A DNA stretch of 64,000 bases from Caprella mutica (Eukaryota > Arthropoda > Malacostraca > Amphipoda > Caprellidae): positions 518,153 through 582,152 of the forward strand of contig CANNZV010000122.1 in assembly GCA_947561585.1 (NCBI GenBank), written 5' to 3'. The notes below the pieces were generated by a model. That model was not told where the DNA came from, made no database searches, and saw only the letters and a program-made list of their open reading frames with translations. The translations under genes and the position numbers were made by a program. The first letter of the stretch is position 1. Every line of letters starts with the position of its first letter. Below, piece by piece: positions 1 through 8,908 of the stretch.

Positions 1-495
1 AAATGGGCAACAGCATCCGAACGAGATAATGATTTCTTCATAGTTGAATATAGTACCAATGCCATAGATTTTCAGGAACTTACTCGTATTGAAGGAAAAG
101 GAAATAGTACACTTGTAAATCTTTATAGTTTTACTCATAAAGAACCTCAATCTGGGCAAAACTACTATAGACTTAAACAAGTAGATTTCAATGGAGATTT
201 TGAATATTCGAAGATAATCTCCTTAAATATAAAATGCGTAGAATATCCGCTATCAATTTATCCTAATCCATTAAATAATAATGAGGTATTAATTTTAGAA
301 TATGAAAATACTTCTTGGAAAAATGAACTAACAATTAATATCTCAGATATTCAAGGAAACATTGTAAAATCAATACATAAAAATAAAATTGATAACCATT
401 CCATTAAAATAAATATTAATTCCCTTTCAACAGGCATATATTTCATTCAAGATAATCTTGGAAATTTTGAACGATTAAGTATTATCAATCAATAA
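1..495 (+). CDS. C-terminal part of a T9SS-exported surface protein (5' end outside window)
   Basis: The reading frame is open from base 1 to a TAA at 493-495 and no start codon is visible, so only the last 164 residues are present. The segment 'GQNYYRLKQVDFNGDFEYSK' is the Ig-like strand typically found just before a type A T9SS sorting domain. It is followed by 'YPLSIYPNPLNNNEV' and a closing 'LSTGIYFIQD...FERLSI', the usual layout of the Por secretion C-terminal domain. In that family the domain directs passage through the outer membrane and is then removed. The function of the missing N-terminal part cannot be judged. Confidence 0.88.
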   Translation, partial: KWATASERDNDFFIVEYSTNAIDFQELTRIEGKGNSTLVNLYSFTHKEPQSGQNYYRLKQVDFNGDFEYSKIISLNIKCVEYPLSIYPNPLNNNEVLILEYENTSWKNELTINISDIQGNIVKSIHKNKIDNHSIKININSLSTGIYFIQDNLGNFERLSIINQ

Positions 496-519
496 GATTA
501 ATGTAAAAAACCTTCCATG

Positions 520-553
520 AAAAGCTTCTAAAATTATTATTTTAGAAGCTTTT
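520..553. terminator. Bidirectional hairpin terminator between convergent genes
   Basis: Two 14-base arms (520-533 and 540-553) are perfectly complementary around a 6-base loop, with A/T-rich ends on both strands. It lies between the T9SS cargo gene (stop 495) and the ankyrin gene read the other way. The last codons and the stop of the ankyrin gene are inside the stem. Confidence 0.75.
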
Positions 554-1190
554 CTATTTCTGGATGATTATCTCTTTTTGCAAAATCAATAGGAAGTGTT
601 CCATCATCCATTTTGATTGTTGGATCTGCACCTTTTTCCAATAATAATTCTACGATATTTTTTAAACCATTATGAGCAGCAGAATGTAGCGGAGTTACTC
701 CTTTCATTTGTTGGGCATTTACATTAGCGCCATGTGTGAGCAGCATTCTCACAATTTCAAGTTGCATAGATGCAACAGCAGAATGTAATGGAGTTAATTT
801 CATTGGATTATTAGAAACTTGATTTACATCTGCTCCTTTTTCTAACAGTAATCCAACCACTTTTTGTTGTCTAAAAAAACAAGCTAAGCCTAATGGAGAA
901 AATCCATCATTTGAATAGACATTGACTTGGTTGGGGTTTTCTGATAAATGTTTTTCCAAAAAATTCAATTGTCCACATGCTGCTGCTTCGAATAAATCAA
1001 AGTCTGTTTTAAACTGTAACAATACTTCTACAATATCTATTTTCTGATAATATTTTGCTAATAAAAGAACAGATACTCCTTCTTCCGTTTTTTCGTTGGC
1101 TAAAGTGGTATCATTATTTAAAATAGATCTGACTTGTAAAAGGTCTCCATCTTTTATTGCTTGGATAAATACATCTTTTGAATCATTCAT
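537..1190 (-). CDS. Ankyrin-repeat protein, cytoplasmic
   Basis: A 217-residue protein with no signal peptide or membrane segment. It consists almost entirely of ankyrin repeats, with helix-turn signatures such as 'GFSPLGLACFFRQQKVVGLL', 'TPLHSAVASMQLEIVRMLL' and 'TPLHSAAHNGLKNIVELLL', followed by the usual 'GADVN/GANVN/GADPT' turns. About five repeats fill residues 35-215, and the N-terminal 30 residues form a cap helix. Ankyrin arrays bind other proteins; no catalytic domain is attached and nothing in the sequence names the partner. The gene stands alone and converges on the upstream cargo gene, with its stop codon inside the shared terminator stem. Confidence 0.9.
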   Translation of the reverse strand: MNDSKDVFIQAIKDGDLLQVRSILNNDTTLANEKTEEGVSVLLLAKYYQKIDIVEVLLQFKTDFDLFEAAACGQLNFLEKHLSENPNQVNVYSNDGFSPLGLACFFRQQKVVGLLLEKGADVNQVSNNPMKLTPLHSAVASMQLEIVRMLLTHGANVNAQQMKGVTPLHSAAHNGLKNIVELLLEKGADPTIKMDDGTLPIDFAKRDNHPEIEKLLK

Positions 1191-1251
1191 TTTTGAAAAA
1201 TTATTTTAAACAAATATAATAGAATCTGGTTACTTTATAAATTATAAAATC

Positions 1252-1650
1252 ATGTCAAATCGCGATCAAAATATTTTACAACTTCGTCCTCAAATCCCAA
1301 CTATAACGGAGAAAAATGTAACCTCATCTGCAGAGCAGTTTCAAAATAAAACTTTACGTCCTATTTTAAAACTCCAACACGACTTACTACTTTCTATTTT
1401 TAAACAATATACGATTCAAAGAAAAAATATCTTCCCTACCCTTTCTGATAAAAAGAAACTGGAATATATCGAAAATTGTATTCGGAAGGATTTAAAATTT
1501 AGAAGTTTGTTGATAGGAATTGTGGTTGGACAATTTACTTTAGAGGAGTGGGATTTGTATATTCAGAATGAAAATGAACTACGGAAGCGAATGGTGAATA
1601 TGTTGGTGGAACGTGTAAAAAATGGTTTTGATAAAATTGATGAAGGTTGA
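1252..1650 (+). CDS. Conserved-looking hypothetical protein, 132 aa
   Basis: Starts 61 bp from the divergently transcribed ankyrin gene. It is predicted soluble and highly charged, with long amphipathic helices (residues 35-75 and 100-130) and a short hydrophobic stretch 'RSLLIGIVVGQFTLEEW' in the middle. No signal peptide or catalytic motif is seen and I do not recognise the family. The codon pattern and the clear start after an AT-rich leader support a real gene. It ends in a T-tract followed by a long inverted repeat. Confidence 0.75.
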   Translation: MSNRDQNILQLRPQIPTITEKNVTSSAEQFQNKTLRPILKLQHDLLLSIFKQYTIQRKNIFPTLSDKKKLEYIENCIRKDLKFRSLLIGIVVGQFTLEEWDLYIQNENELRKRMVNMLVERVKNGFDKIDEG

Positions 1651-1661
1651 TTTTTTTTTTG

Positions 1662-1730
1662 AACCACAAAAGACACATAAGAAACACAAAAGTTCTAACC
1701 CGTTTTTTCTTTTGTGTTTCTTATGTGGTT
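1662..1730. repeat. Long imperfect inverted repeat between two genes
   Basis: An 18-base perfect stem (1675-1692 with 1709-1726) is extended outward by AACCAC/GTGGTT with a 7-base insertion in the left arm. A T-run precedes it and an A-run follows, so it can act as a terminator for both convergent genes (1252-1650 and 1749-5834). The motif repeats 'cacataagaaacac'-like words, in the style of other composite palindromes in this window. Confidence 0.7.
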
Positions 1731-1748
1731 TAAAAAAAGTCACATCAT

Positions 1749-4700
1749 CTAATCCAACTTAGTCACCACTAATTTTCGACTAACCAAACTTTGATTTTCT
1801 GGTTTTACAAAAATATAATAAATACCATTTTTCCAATCTTTTAAATCAATTTCAAAAGGTTGATTTAGTTGAGGTGAAGTTTCTGTTTGGAATATCACTT
1901 GGCCGAGTTGGTTGGTGAATTGGATATTACACTTTTCTCCTTTAAAAGCACCTAGGTCTATAAATACTTTTTCTTGAGCTGGATTTGGAAAAATAAGTAA
2001 ACGATCTACATCTGTAATTTTTTCCATAATCACATTTGAATAATAATCATTGCCTTGTGCATTAGGCACTCTAATTCGGTAAAAATTTTCACCCTTCTTT
2101 GGTTCCTCATCAATTAAATTAAAAGACGCCAAAGGTGCATTAGAATTCAAATTTTCTATCGTTGCAACGGTTCGGAATTGATTTCCATTAAGCGATCGTT
2201 CTACTACAAATGGAGCATGATTAAAATCTTTATTCGTATACCAATCTAATTGAATTTGACTTCCATTAATTAAAGATGATTCTAATTGAAGGATTTGAGG
2301 AATAGCAATTAATGTAGATGTATTGTTATTAATTAAGGTCATTCCATTTTCCACTACCTCAAAACAGAAATGACATTCTTGCATATCATTGCAATCATCT
2401 TCAATTTCGTATAGAATACAAGTCCATCCAAGAGGAAAAGAAGAACCTTTGGGTAATCCTCCAGTTTGAACCAATTCTATTCCTCCACATGATGAAGAAA
2501 CGGCTGGATCATCCCAAGTTACGTTAGCTGTTGTTGCCCCTACTTCTGCTTCCCATGTAAAGTAATCTAAACATTCAACTAGTAAATCACCTGGAGGGGA
2601 AGTAATAGAATTGATGACAGTTACATTAAATGTACAATTTGAATATTCATCGCATCCATCATATACCCATTCACTTACTTCTGTAATTCCTAATGGAAAA
2701 ATACCGCCATTACCTGGACCATTCGTTCCACTTGTATAGCCGTAAGGACATGGTGTTGTAATTGTAGGTGCAGGCCAACTTACTGTGGTTTGGATTTCGC
2801 TGATTGGGATTTCGATGGTGATATCAGGAGAGCAAATAATTACAGGTCCAGGTGAACCTGGGCAAAGTAATGATAGCTCAGCAAAGGTGATTGGATTTTC
2901 TTGATTACCTGAAACTGTAATGGTACCACCTACTCCATTTGCTTCATATAAATCTAGGATCGCACAAAAGTCAATTAAATTTACATTTCCTGTAATCACT
3001 AAGTCCGTTCCTATATCTAATAGATTATCAAGTCCATCCAAGGATGTTAAGTTATCCAAATTGGTTAAATGAAAACAACCTCCAATAAATTCTAGCGTAA
3101 TCAAAACATCTAAACTATTTAAATCAGGTACATCAATAATATAAAAATCTCCTCCTATCGAAATCACTCCATTCAATCCTTGAAGATTTACGATACCTCC
3201 ATTTCCTTCTATTCGAATAGAACCACCAATAATAGTTAAGCTAGAAAATCCAGATAAATCTGTAATCAGAATACAGTTTGAAATTTGAATATTTCCTCCA
3301 ATAAAGGTGATATTTTGAAATCCAAAAATATTAATTAGACTAGGGCAATTGTCGATAAATACTTGTAAAGTTATTTCTAACACTCCACTTACGCCATCGA
3401 TATTTTCAAGTAATGTAAGATTTACTAAACGGAATCCTCCATTGATAATGGTCAATCCTCCAAGACCGTTGATATTAATTAGAACAGGATTATTTTCTAT
3501 AAAAATATCTGTTCCGATATTGATTACATTTATCAGTCCATTGATATTTTGTAACAAATCATTTCCAATTACATGTAAACATCCTCCGATATTGGTTAAT
3601 CCTTCTAAGCCTCCAAGGTCGATTAGAAGTGGATTATTTTGGATAAAGACTTCACCTGTAACTTGTATAATACTTGATAGTGGACTGAGATCCGTGATAT
3701 TAAATCCTGAGATAATAAGATCTCCATCAATAATTTGGCAAGAGTTGGCGAAGGCGTTGACCTCGTCTTGGGTGTTAAGGACAAGGTTGCCTGTGAAAGT
3801 ACAGATACCACAATTATCAAGATTAAGGTTCATATCAGTATCATCACAATCTTGATTATTAGCAACAAACCCTGGAGGTGCGGTACATGAAACTATAGGT
3901 ACTGCATTCTCATCGCCATATCCGTCATTATCATTGTCAGGATAAAATGAAGGCTCAGGGCCATATATTCTAATTCTAACTTGGCCACAATTATCTGAAT
4001 AATTAGCATCTGCTAAAAAAACTTCCATATTTGTATCTCCTCCTACAGTTGTAAAAGAATAACTATGATCAGGTGATAAATCAAAATTATCGTAAAAATC
4101 TAATCCTTCTAATTGGTCAAAAATTTTAAATTTTAATTCATTACTGATATAAGGTAGATTCGGGTCTGGGCAATGAAACCCAGGTCGTGCAAATGCATAA
4201 AGTGCATCATTAGTTGCTTGCCAGTTATTAATATTTGGAGAGGGAAATTCTGGCTGATCTTCAATTGCTCCACATGAAGTTGAAAAACTATTTGCAGGCC
4301 AAAATGTAAAAGTTCCATCTATTTCTATAAGATAAGATTCATTTGAATTTAATATAGTTGAACTAACTACTGTTAGGTTAGACCTTGTATCATAGAAGAA
4401 CTCTTCTATAAGACAATCAGTTGGACAACTCTCATCTGTTGTTCCATTAATACAATTATTATCGATTCCATCGCATAACTCTGATGCATCAGGGTTAATG
4501 TTTGGATTGTTATCATCACAATCCCCATCCTGAGCAGCATAATTTGGAGGAAGGGTGCATGCTTCAATAGTATTGGAAGCAACTCCAAAACCGTCACCGT
4601 CGTTATCGAAGAAATAAATTGTAAGTAATCCTTCATCTACTCCATTCATACAATTATTATCTATTCCATCACAGATTTCTGATGCGCTGGGATTTATACT

Positions 4701-5834
4701 GGGATTATTATCATCGCAGTCATTGCTGTTTTCTACAAAACCAGCAGGTTGGGTTTGACTTTCCATACTGTTATTAGAATCGCCAAAACCATCTTGGTCG
4801 TTATCAGCATACCATACTGGGGCTGCGCTACATAGTGGATTATTCAAAACCTCTAGTCTAGTATTACAGTTAGGAAGATTATTTGAAATAAGGATACTAC
4901 CATTAATATTCATCTGATCAGCTAATATGGTTTGAACTCCACAGCAAAAAGACAATAGATCATTACTAGTCATTATAAAATCATCTCCAATACTATTGAA
5001 TTGTTCAAAACCTGAAATATTTATAAGTTCTGGATTTTTGTCTACTACAAAGTCTCCTCCAATCTCCATCAAAGAATTAAAACCAGTAATAATCTGAAGT
5101 AAATCATTTTCTTCAATCTTTAAAGAAGACCCAAGTTCCAACAGATTCCCAAATCCTTCAATAGCCAACAATGAATTATTATTATTGATATTAATATTAG
5201 AACCAATATCCAAAAGATTTTCAAAAGAATTAATTGCCTCAAGTGACAAATTATCAGTTATTGATAAAAACCAATTAACATTCTCCAAACTTTGAAATGT
5301 ATTAATGGTAGTAAGATTTGCATTGTTATCTATTATGAATGCTGTACCTGTTGATTGTAAATTATCGAACCCATCTATGACTTCAAGATCCATATTATTT
5401 TCTACCAGTAATGCAGCTCCAATCGTTTCTAAATTATCAAAATCAATTGATGTAAGATCATCATTATCATCTATAATTAAAGCTCTAAGCCCAGAAGATG
5501 AATCGCCAATCTTTGTAATTGATGGAAAATTTATCGAAACTAAATTAAAATTATCTGCAATTCTTACTTGCTTAGTTGTCGATTGGAGATTACTAAAATT
5601 TATGGTTTCTAATGCTGCCATATTACTAATTATCAAATCTCCATCAAGTGTTTCTAAACTAGAAATATTCACATTAGGAATTATTCCAAAAATGGTAATA
5701 TTACCTACATAATTCACACAATCAAAAGCATCTACTTGTGCCTGAGTAGTTAATGTAGTATCGCCAACACATTGCCCCCACCCCACATTCAATCCTATCA
5801 TCCAACAAAAAATCAAAACCAAAATCTTTTTCAT
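1749..5834 (-). CDS. Large secreted T9SS protein with L-domain-like repeats, MopE-like calcium motifs and HYR domain
   Basis: A 1361-residue protein with a signal peptide (residues 1-20, 'MKKILVLIFCWMIGLNVGWG'). Two blocks of receptor-L-domain or leucine-rich-like repeats follow, at about residues 40-330 and 680-985, in the pattern 'L..IGG.f.I..N..L..I.GF..L'. Between them lie three MopE-type 'DNDxDGFGD...CDDNNPxINPxAxExCDGIDNNC' segments (about 338-400, 405-470 and 628-672), which in this family bind calcium and are partly disulfide-bonded. A HYR-like Ig domain covers about 995-1100 and a type A T9SS sorting domain about 1280-1361 ('LLIFPNPAQEKVFIDLGAF'). It is probably a surface adhesin or binding protein. 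No enzyme domain is seen. The ligand is unknown. Confidence 0.88.
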   Translation of the reverse strand: MKKILVLIFCWMIGLNVGWGQCVGDTTLTTQAQVDAFDCVNYVGNITIFGIIPNVNISSLETLDGDLIISNMAALETINFSNLQSTTKQVRIADNFNLVSINFPSITKIGDSSSGLRALIIDDNDDLTSIDFDNLETIGAALLVENNMDLEVIDGFDNLQSTGTAFIIDNNANLTTINTFQSLENVNWFLSITDNLSLEAINSFENLLDIGSNININNNNSLLAIEGFGNLLELGSSLKIEENDLLQIITGFNSLMEIGGDFVVDKNPELINISGFEQFNSIGDDFIMTSNDLLSFCCGVQTILADQMNINGSILISNNLPNCNTRLEVLNNPLCSAAPVWYADNDQDGFGDSNNSMESQTQPAGFVENSNDCDDNNPSINPSASEICDGIDNNCMNGVDEGLLTIYFFDNDGDGFGVASNTIEACTLPPNYAAQDGDCDDNNPNINPDASELCDGIDNNCINGTTDESCPTDCLIEEFFYDTRSNLTVVSSTILNSNESYLIEIDGTFTFWPANSFSTSCGAIEDQPEFPSPNINNWQATNDALYAFARPGFHCPDPNLPYISNELKFKIFDQLEGLDFYDNFDLSPDHSYSFTTVGGDTNMEVFLADANYSDNCGQVRIRIYGPEPSFYPDNDNDGYGDENAVPIVSCTAPPGFVANNQDCDDTDMNLNLDNCGICTFTGNLVLNTQDEVNAFANSCQIIDGDLIISGFNITDLSPLSSIIQVTGEVFIQNNPLLIDLGGLEGLTNIGGCLHVIGNDLLQNINGLINVINIGTDIFIENNPVLININGLGGLTIINGGFRLVNLTLLENIDGVSGVLEITLQVFIDNCPSLINIFGFQNITFIGGNIQISNCILITDLSGFSSLTIIGGSIRIEGNGGIVNLQGLNGVISIGGDFYIIDVPDLNSLDVLITLEFIGGCFHLTNLDNLTSLDGLDNLLDIGTDLVITGNVNLIDFCAILDLYEANGVGGTITVSGNQENPITFAELSLLCPGSPGPVIICSPDITIEIPISEIQTTVSWPAPTITTPCPYGYTSGTNGPGNGGIFPLGITEVSEWVYDGCDEYSNCTFNVTVINSITSPPGDLLVECLDYFTWEAEVGATTANVTWDDPAVSSSCGGIELVQTGGLPKGSSFPLGWTCILYEIEDDCNDMQECHFCFEVVENGMTLINNNTSTLIAIPQILQLESSLINGSQIQLDWYTNKDFNHAPFVVERSLNGNQFRTVATIENLNSNAPLASFNLIDEEPKKGENFYRIRVPNAQGNDYYSNVIMEKITDVDRLLIFPNPAQEKVFIDLGAFKGEKCNIQFTNQLGQVIFQTETSPQLNQPFEIDLKDWKNGIYYIFVKPENQSLVSRKLVVTKLD

Positions 5835-6214
5835 AATTAGTCATTTTTTAAAATAAAGAAATACGTCATATTGATACCAATAGACAAAACAGACCATTGC
5901 TTATAGACGCTATTAAGCATCTAAGCAGTAATAAAAATTAAGAATCAGTTGTTGGAAAAATTAGTGTAAAACTTTAGGGAAATCAATTGTTTGGGAAAGC
6001 ATATGATAAATAACATTTCAAAAGGTATCATATGTTAATTGTAAATGTAGTAGATTTTTTTTTAAAGAAAGAAATTTAATAACTCTACATTAAAAATAAT
6101 ATGTTATGATCGACATAAGTATTTAACTATATACTTATAGTAGGTAAGTGTAAGTGATTAATAGTAATAAGGAAAAGTGTATTTATAAATCTAAAATGGT
6201 AAGTCTGATTAATT
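5835..6214. other. 380-bp non-coding spacer upstream of the large surface gene
   Basis: No ORF or RNA gene was recognised. It contains a 9-base inverted repeat CATATGATA/TATCATATG (6000-6008 and 6026-6034) with a 17-base loop, and a smaller 'ataagta...tacttat' pair near 6115-6140. Both could be protein-binding sites or hairpins for the genes on the minus strand. The spacer separates the response regulator gene from the large L-domain gene, which is read in the same direction and therefore probably has its own promoter here. Confidence 0.4.
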
Positions 6215-6916
6215 CTACTCTTGTCTCACATTCAAAATAAAACCAACTTTAAAAACATTTTCAATACTAATGCGAGTATCATTTTTTAAAAGTTTTCGAA
6301 TTCTTGAGATAAAGACATCAAAGCTTCTTCCTAGAAAATAATCTCGTTTTCCATATATTTGTTCTACTGCTTCATCTCTTTTTAAAATCCTATTTTGATT
6401 TAAACAAAGTAGTCGAAGAACCTCATTTTCTTTTTCAGTAATTCTTCTTGGAACATTTTTATAACAAAGCTCTTGTCGATCGTAATCAAAGAAGTAATCT
6501 CCAAGTTCAAATTGAGTAGGTGGTGCCAATGCCGTTTCCAATTCCTTTTCGTGTCGTCGTAAAATCACCTTTAACCGACACAATAATTCCTCCTCATCAA
6601 AAGGCTTGGTAATAAAATCTTCCGCTCCTACAGAGAATCCTTTCAATTTGTCTTCTTTCATGGAACGCGCTGTCAAAAACAAAAAAGGAATATCAGTTCG
6701 TACTTTTTGCATTTCTTGTGCTAAATTAAATCCATCCATCTTCGGCATCATTACATCTAAAATACAAATATCAAATTCATCTTTTTTAAAACTAGCCAAC
6801 CCTGAAAGTCCATCTCTACAAAGCTTGACATTAAAATTTTCTGATTCCAAATACTCCATCAATAAAACCCCTAAATGAATATCATCCTCTACAATTAAAA
6901 CATTTTGATTGGTCAT
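6215..6916 (-). CDS. OmpR/PhoB-family response regulator
   Basis: A 233-residue protein with an N-terminal receiver domain (residues 5-120). It shows the acidic pair 'EDD' at 10-12, the phospho-acceptor Asp54 in 'DICILDVMMPKMDG', the Thr of 'FLFLTA' and the Lys in 'DFITKPF'. A winged-helix DNA-binding domain follows (about 135-230, 'RRITEKENEVLRLLCLNQ'). It lies 64 bp downstream of a histidine kinase gene on the same strand, so the two form a two-component system like the RprX/RprY pairs of Bacteroidota. Its target genes cannot be read from the sequence, but the Cys-rich gene divergent from the kinase is the obvious candidate. Confidence 0.95.
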   Translation of the reverse strand: MTNQNVLIVEDDIHLGVLLMEYLESENFNVKLCRDGLSGLASFKKDEFDICILDVMMPKMDGFNLAQEMQKVRTDIPFLFLTARSMKEDKLKGFSVGAEDFITKPFDEEELLCRLKVILRRHEKELETALAPPTQFELGDYFFDYDRQELCYKNVPRRITEKENEVLRLLCLNQNRILKRDEAVEQIYGKRDYFLGRSFDVFISRIRKLLKNDTRISIENVFKVGFILNVRQE

Positions 6917-6980
6917 ATTTTATTTTTTTGTGAATGTTGGCTGATGAATTTGATTAACTAGTGTAATCAACTTTGATTTA

Positions 6981-8222
6981 TCAAGAGTAAGGTAAATACA
7001 AATCAAATCGAGTTCCTTTATTCAAGTCGCTGATAACTTTTATAAAACCTTGATGTTTTTCCACTATCATTTTCACATAAGCCAAACCTATACCAAATCC
7101 TTTTTGATTGTGAACATCTCCTTTCTGTACTCTAGTGAATTTATCAAAAACATTATTTTGATCTTCCTTACAAATACCAATTCCATTATCCTTAAATTGA
7201 ATCATTACTCCTTCTTTTTCCTTCTTCATGGTAATATTTATTTCAGGATTGTTGCAAGAATATTTCAACGCATTGTCCAACAAATTTCTAAAAGCATTTC
7301 CCAAATGAAATTTATCACCTTCCAAAAAAAGTTCTTCCAAATGGGAATCCAACAATACTTTTGCATTTTTTTCTTTGATCTGAATATTCATTCCTTCAAT
7401 CACATTCTCCATCAATTGTGTAGGGCACATATTTTCTTTTTCCAATTGATATTCTCCATTTTCTAGCTTCGCTAAATGAAGTACTCGTTCGACTTGATGT
7501 TTTAACTTTTTGCTCTCTTCTTTTACTACATTAAGATATCTATGATGTGTCGGTTCATTAGTTTTTTTGGCTAACAAGCTTCCTGCAAGAGTAATGTTAG
7601 TTAAAGGCGTCCTAAATTCATGAGCCATATTATTAAAAAACTCTTTATTGATTTGAGCCATCTTTTTTTGACGAAGCAATGTGTAATTAGCAAAAATAAA
7701 AACGGAGGTAATAAAAAATAAAATAATCATGGAGGAGAAAAACATAAACTTTGTCTCTGCAAAAATATAGTTTTCTTTTTCGGGAAAAGTAATCTTCACT
7801 ACATGCTTATCATTTTTGGTAAGTGGGTTAAGCGTACATTGATAGGTTGGAAATTTACCAAAACTCTGGAAGTTTTCTTTCTCAATAATTTCTGCTTTGT
7901 ATTTCAGATTGATAGCATAAAACATAAAAGCATCTATCAAAGCACTATCCAAAGTTGCCATTTCAAATGGAATTGCAGACTCTACTTTAAAGCCCTCTTC
8001 GTCTTGAACAAATGGAAGGCAGCCCTCAGGGCTAACACTACAAGTACTCGCTTCTACTAAAGTATTACCTACAGCATAACATAAAGCCAAGCGTACTTTT
8101 TCATCAAATTGCTCCTCAATAAATCGTTGAGAGTCTTTCAACCAAGTCACTTGAAAAGCAATTAATGCGATCAACGCTATGGTTGATGCAGCGATAACAT
8201 ATGATGTTCTATTAAATTGCAT
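6981..8222 (-). CDS. Membrane sensor histidine kinase, partner of the response regulator
   Basis: A 413-residue kinase with a transmembrane segment at residues 7-28, a periplasmic sensor of about 130 residues and a second transmembrane segment at about 158-182. A HisKA domain follows with His201 in 'NMAHEFRTPLTNI', then a HATPase domain with an N box ('FRNLLDNALKYS'), a G1 box ('FKDNGIGI') and a G2 box ('GFGIGLAYVKMI'). The periplasmic part contains four cysteines (48, 61, 68, 129), which is unusual for these sensors and hints at a disulfide or metal site. It is first in a two-gene unit and divergent from a Cys-rich exported protein. Confidence 0.95.
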   Translation of the reverse strand: MQFNRTSYVIAASTIALIALIAFQVTWLKDSQRFIEEQFDEKVRLALCYAVGNTLVEASTCSVSPEGCLPFVQDEEGFKVESAIPFEMATLDSALIDAFMFYAINLKYKAEIIEKENFQSFGKFPTYQCTLNPLTKNDKHVVKITFPEKENYIFAETKFMFFSSMIILFFITSVFIFANYTLLRQKKMAQINKEFFNNMAHEFRTPLTNITLAGSLLAKKTNEPTHHRYLNVVKEESKKLKHQVERVLHLAKLENGEYQLEKENMCPTQLMENVIEGMNIQIKEKNAKVLLDSHLEELFLEGDKFHLGNAFRNLLDNALKYSCNNPEINITMKKEKEGVMIQFKDNGIGICKEDQNNVFDKFTRVQKGDVHNQKGFGIGLAYVKMIVEKHQGFIKVISDLNKGTRFDLYLPYS

Positions 8223-8321
8223 GATACAAAAAAAAGGATTTTTACACTCAAATACTTGAATTTAACAGCTCAATAACAAGTGCGTAACAAGTAAAAAACA
8301 GCTTCCTTCATCTTTTGAGAA

Positions 8322-8350
8322 TACCTTTGTTTTGACATTGTTCCGGAACA
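8322..8350 (+). promoter_or_regulatory. Candidate -7 element and perfect 12-bp palindrome upstream of the Cys-rich gene
   Basis: TACCTTTG (8322-8329) matches the Bacteroidota -7 consensus TAnnTTTG. Ten bases further on lies TGTTCCGGAACA (8339-8350), a perfect palindrome and a G+C-rich island in AT-rich DNA, placed where transcription would begin. No good -33 TTG is seen at the usual distance. It may be an operator for the neighbouring response regulator, which is inference from position only. Confidence 0.4.
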
Positions 8351-8422
8351 CATTCGGTATCTCAGCGATTTCTGAGTGAATCGAGATTTTCCAAATAGGA
8401 GGATCTCTTCAATGATTTAAAT

Positions 8423-8839
8423 ATGAAAAAATTAATCTTGTCTTTCTCGATGATTCTTTTGGCAGTATGTTTTACAAGCCAACTTCAAGCGCAAACAAAA
8501 AATTGTACACCAGCTCAAATAGCTGCTTGTAAAAAAATCTGTAACACAACTAATGTTGCTAATTGCACACCTGCCCAAAAAGCAGCTTGTCAAAAAGTAT
8601 GCGACAAATCTGCTTCGACTAAAGTAGCTTCTTCAAATCCTCTAAGTCTCCCTGCTGTTTTTGTTAGTAATTCAGCTACTGATTCCAAAAAAGCAAGTTG
8701 TGGTTCTTCAGCTAAATTGACAAAAAATTGCAAACCAAGTTGCACAACTAAAAACAGTAAAGTGGTAGCAAATGAAAAAAAAGAAACAACACCCATTGCT
8801 CAAAAAGTAACTACAGCTAAAGTAGTTGCTAATAATTAG
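8423..8839 (+). CDS. Small Cys-rich exported protein with duplicated CTPAQxAACxxxC motif
   Basis: A 138-residue protein with a signal peptide cleaved after about residue 24 ('LQAQ'). The mature part carries two copies, exactly 20 residues apart, of C-x7-C-x3-C: Cys28/36/40 and Cys48/56/60, both reading 'NCTPAQ.AAC.K.C'. Three further cysteines are at 93, 103 and 107. The remainder is Lys/Ser/Thr/Val-rich and low in complexity. No enzyme motif is present. The spacing suggests a disulfide-rich or metal/thiol-binding protein of the periplasm. It is divergent from a sensor kinase whose periplasmic domain also has four cysteines, which suggests a functional link. I do not recognise a named family. 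Confidence 0.8.
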   Translation: MKKLILSFSMILLAVCFTSQLQAQTKNCTPAQIAACKKICNTTNVANCTPAQKAACQKVCDKSASTKVASSNPLSLPAVFVSNSATDSKKASCGSSAKLTKNCKPSCTTKNSKVVANEKKETTPIAQKVTTAKVVANN

Positions 8840-8858
8840 GTAAATTTTATTGAAGTTT

Positions 8859-8896
8859 TTAAAACCTGTGTCATCTTTGATGGCATAGGTTTTTTC
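8859..8896. terminator. Hairpin terminator between convergent genes
   Basis: Arms AAAACCTGTGTCATC and GATGGCATAGGTTTT pair over 15 bases, with wobble pairs, around a 3-base loop. A T-run follows on the plus strand and an A-run precedes. It serves the Cys-rich gene and the barrel gene on the other strand. Confidence 0.8.
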
Positions 8897-8908
8897 TTTT
8901 TTAAAAAA

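Noticed and set aside
3349..5712. Plus-strand ORFs of 135 and 168 codons opposite the L-domain gene
   Set aside because: Their composition (Ile/Ser/Pro-rich, no domain logic) fits antisense shadows of a repetitive gene; the minus-strand protein has signal peptide, domains and sorting signal.
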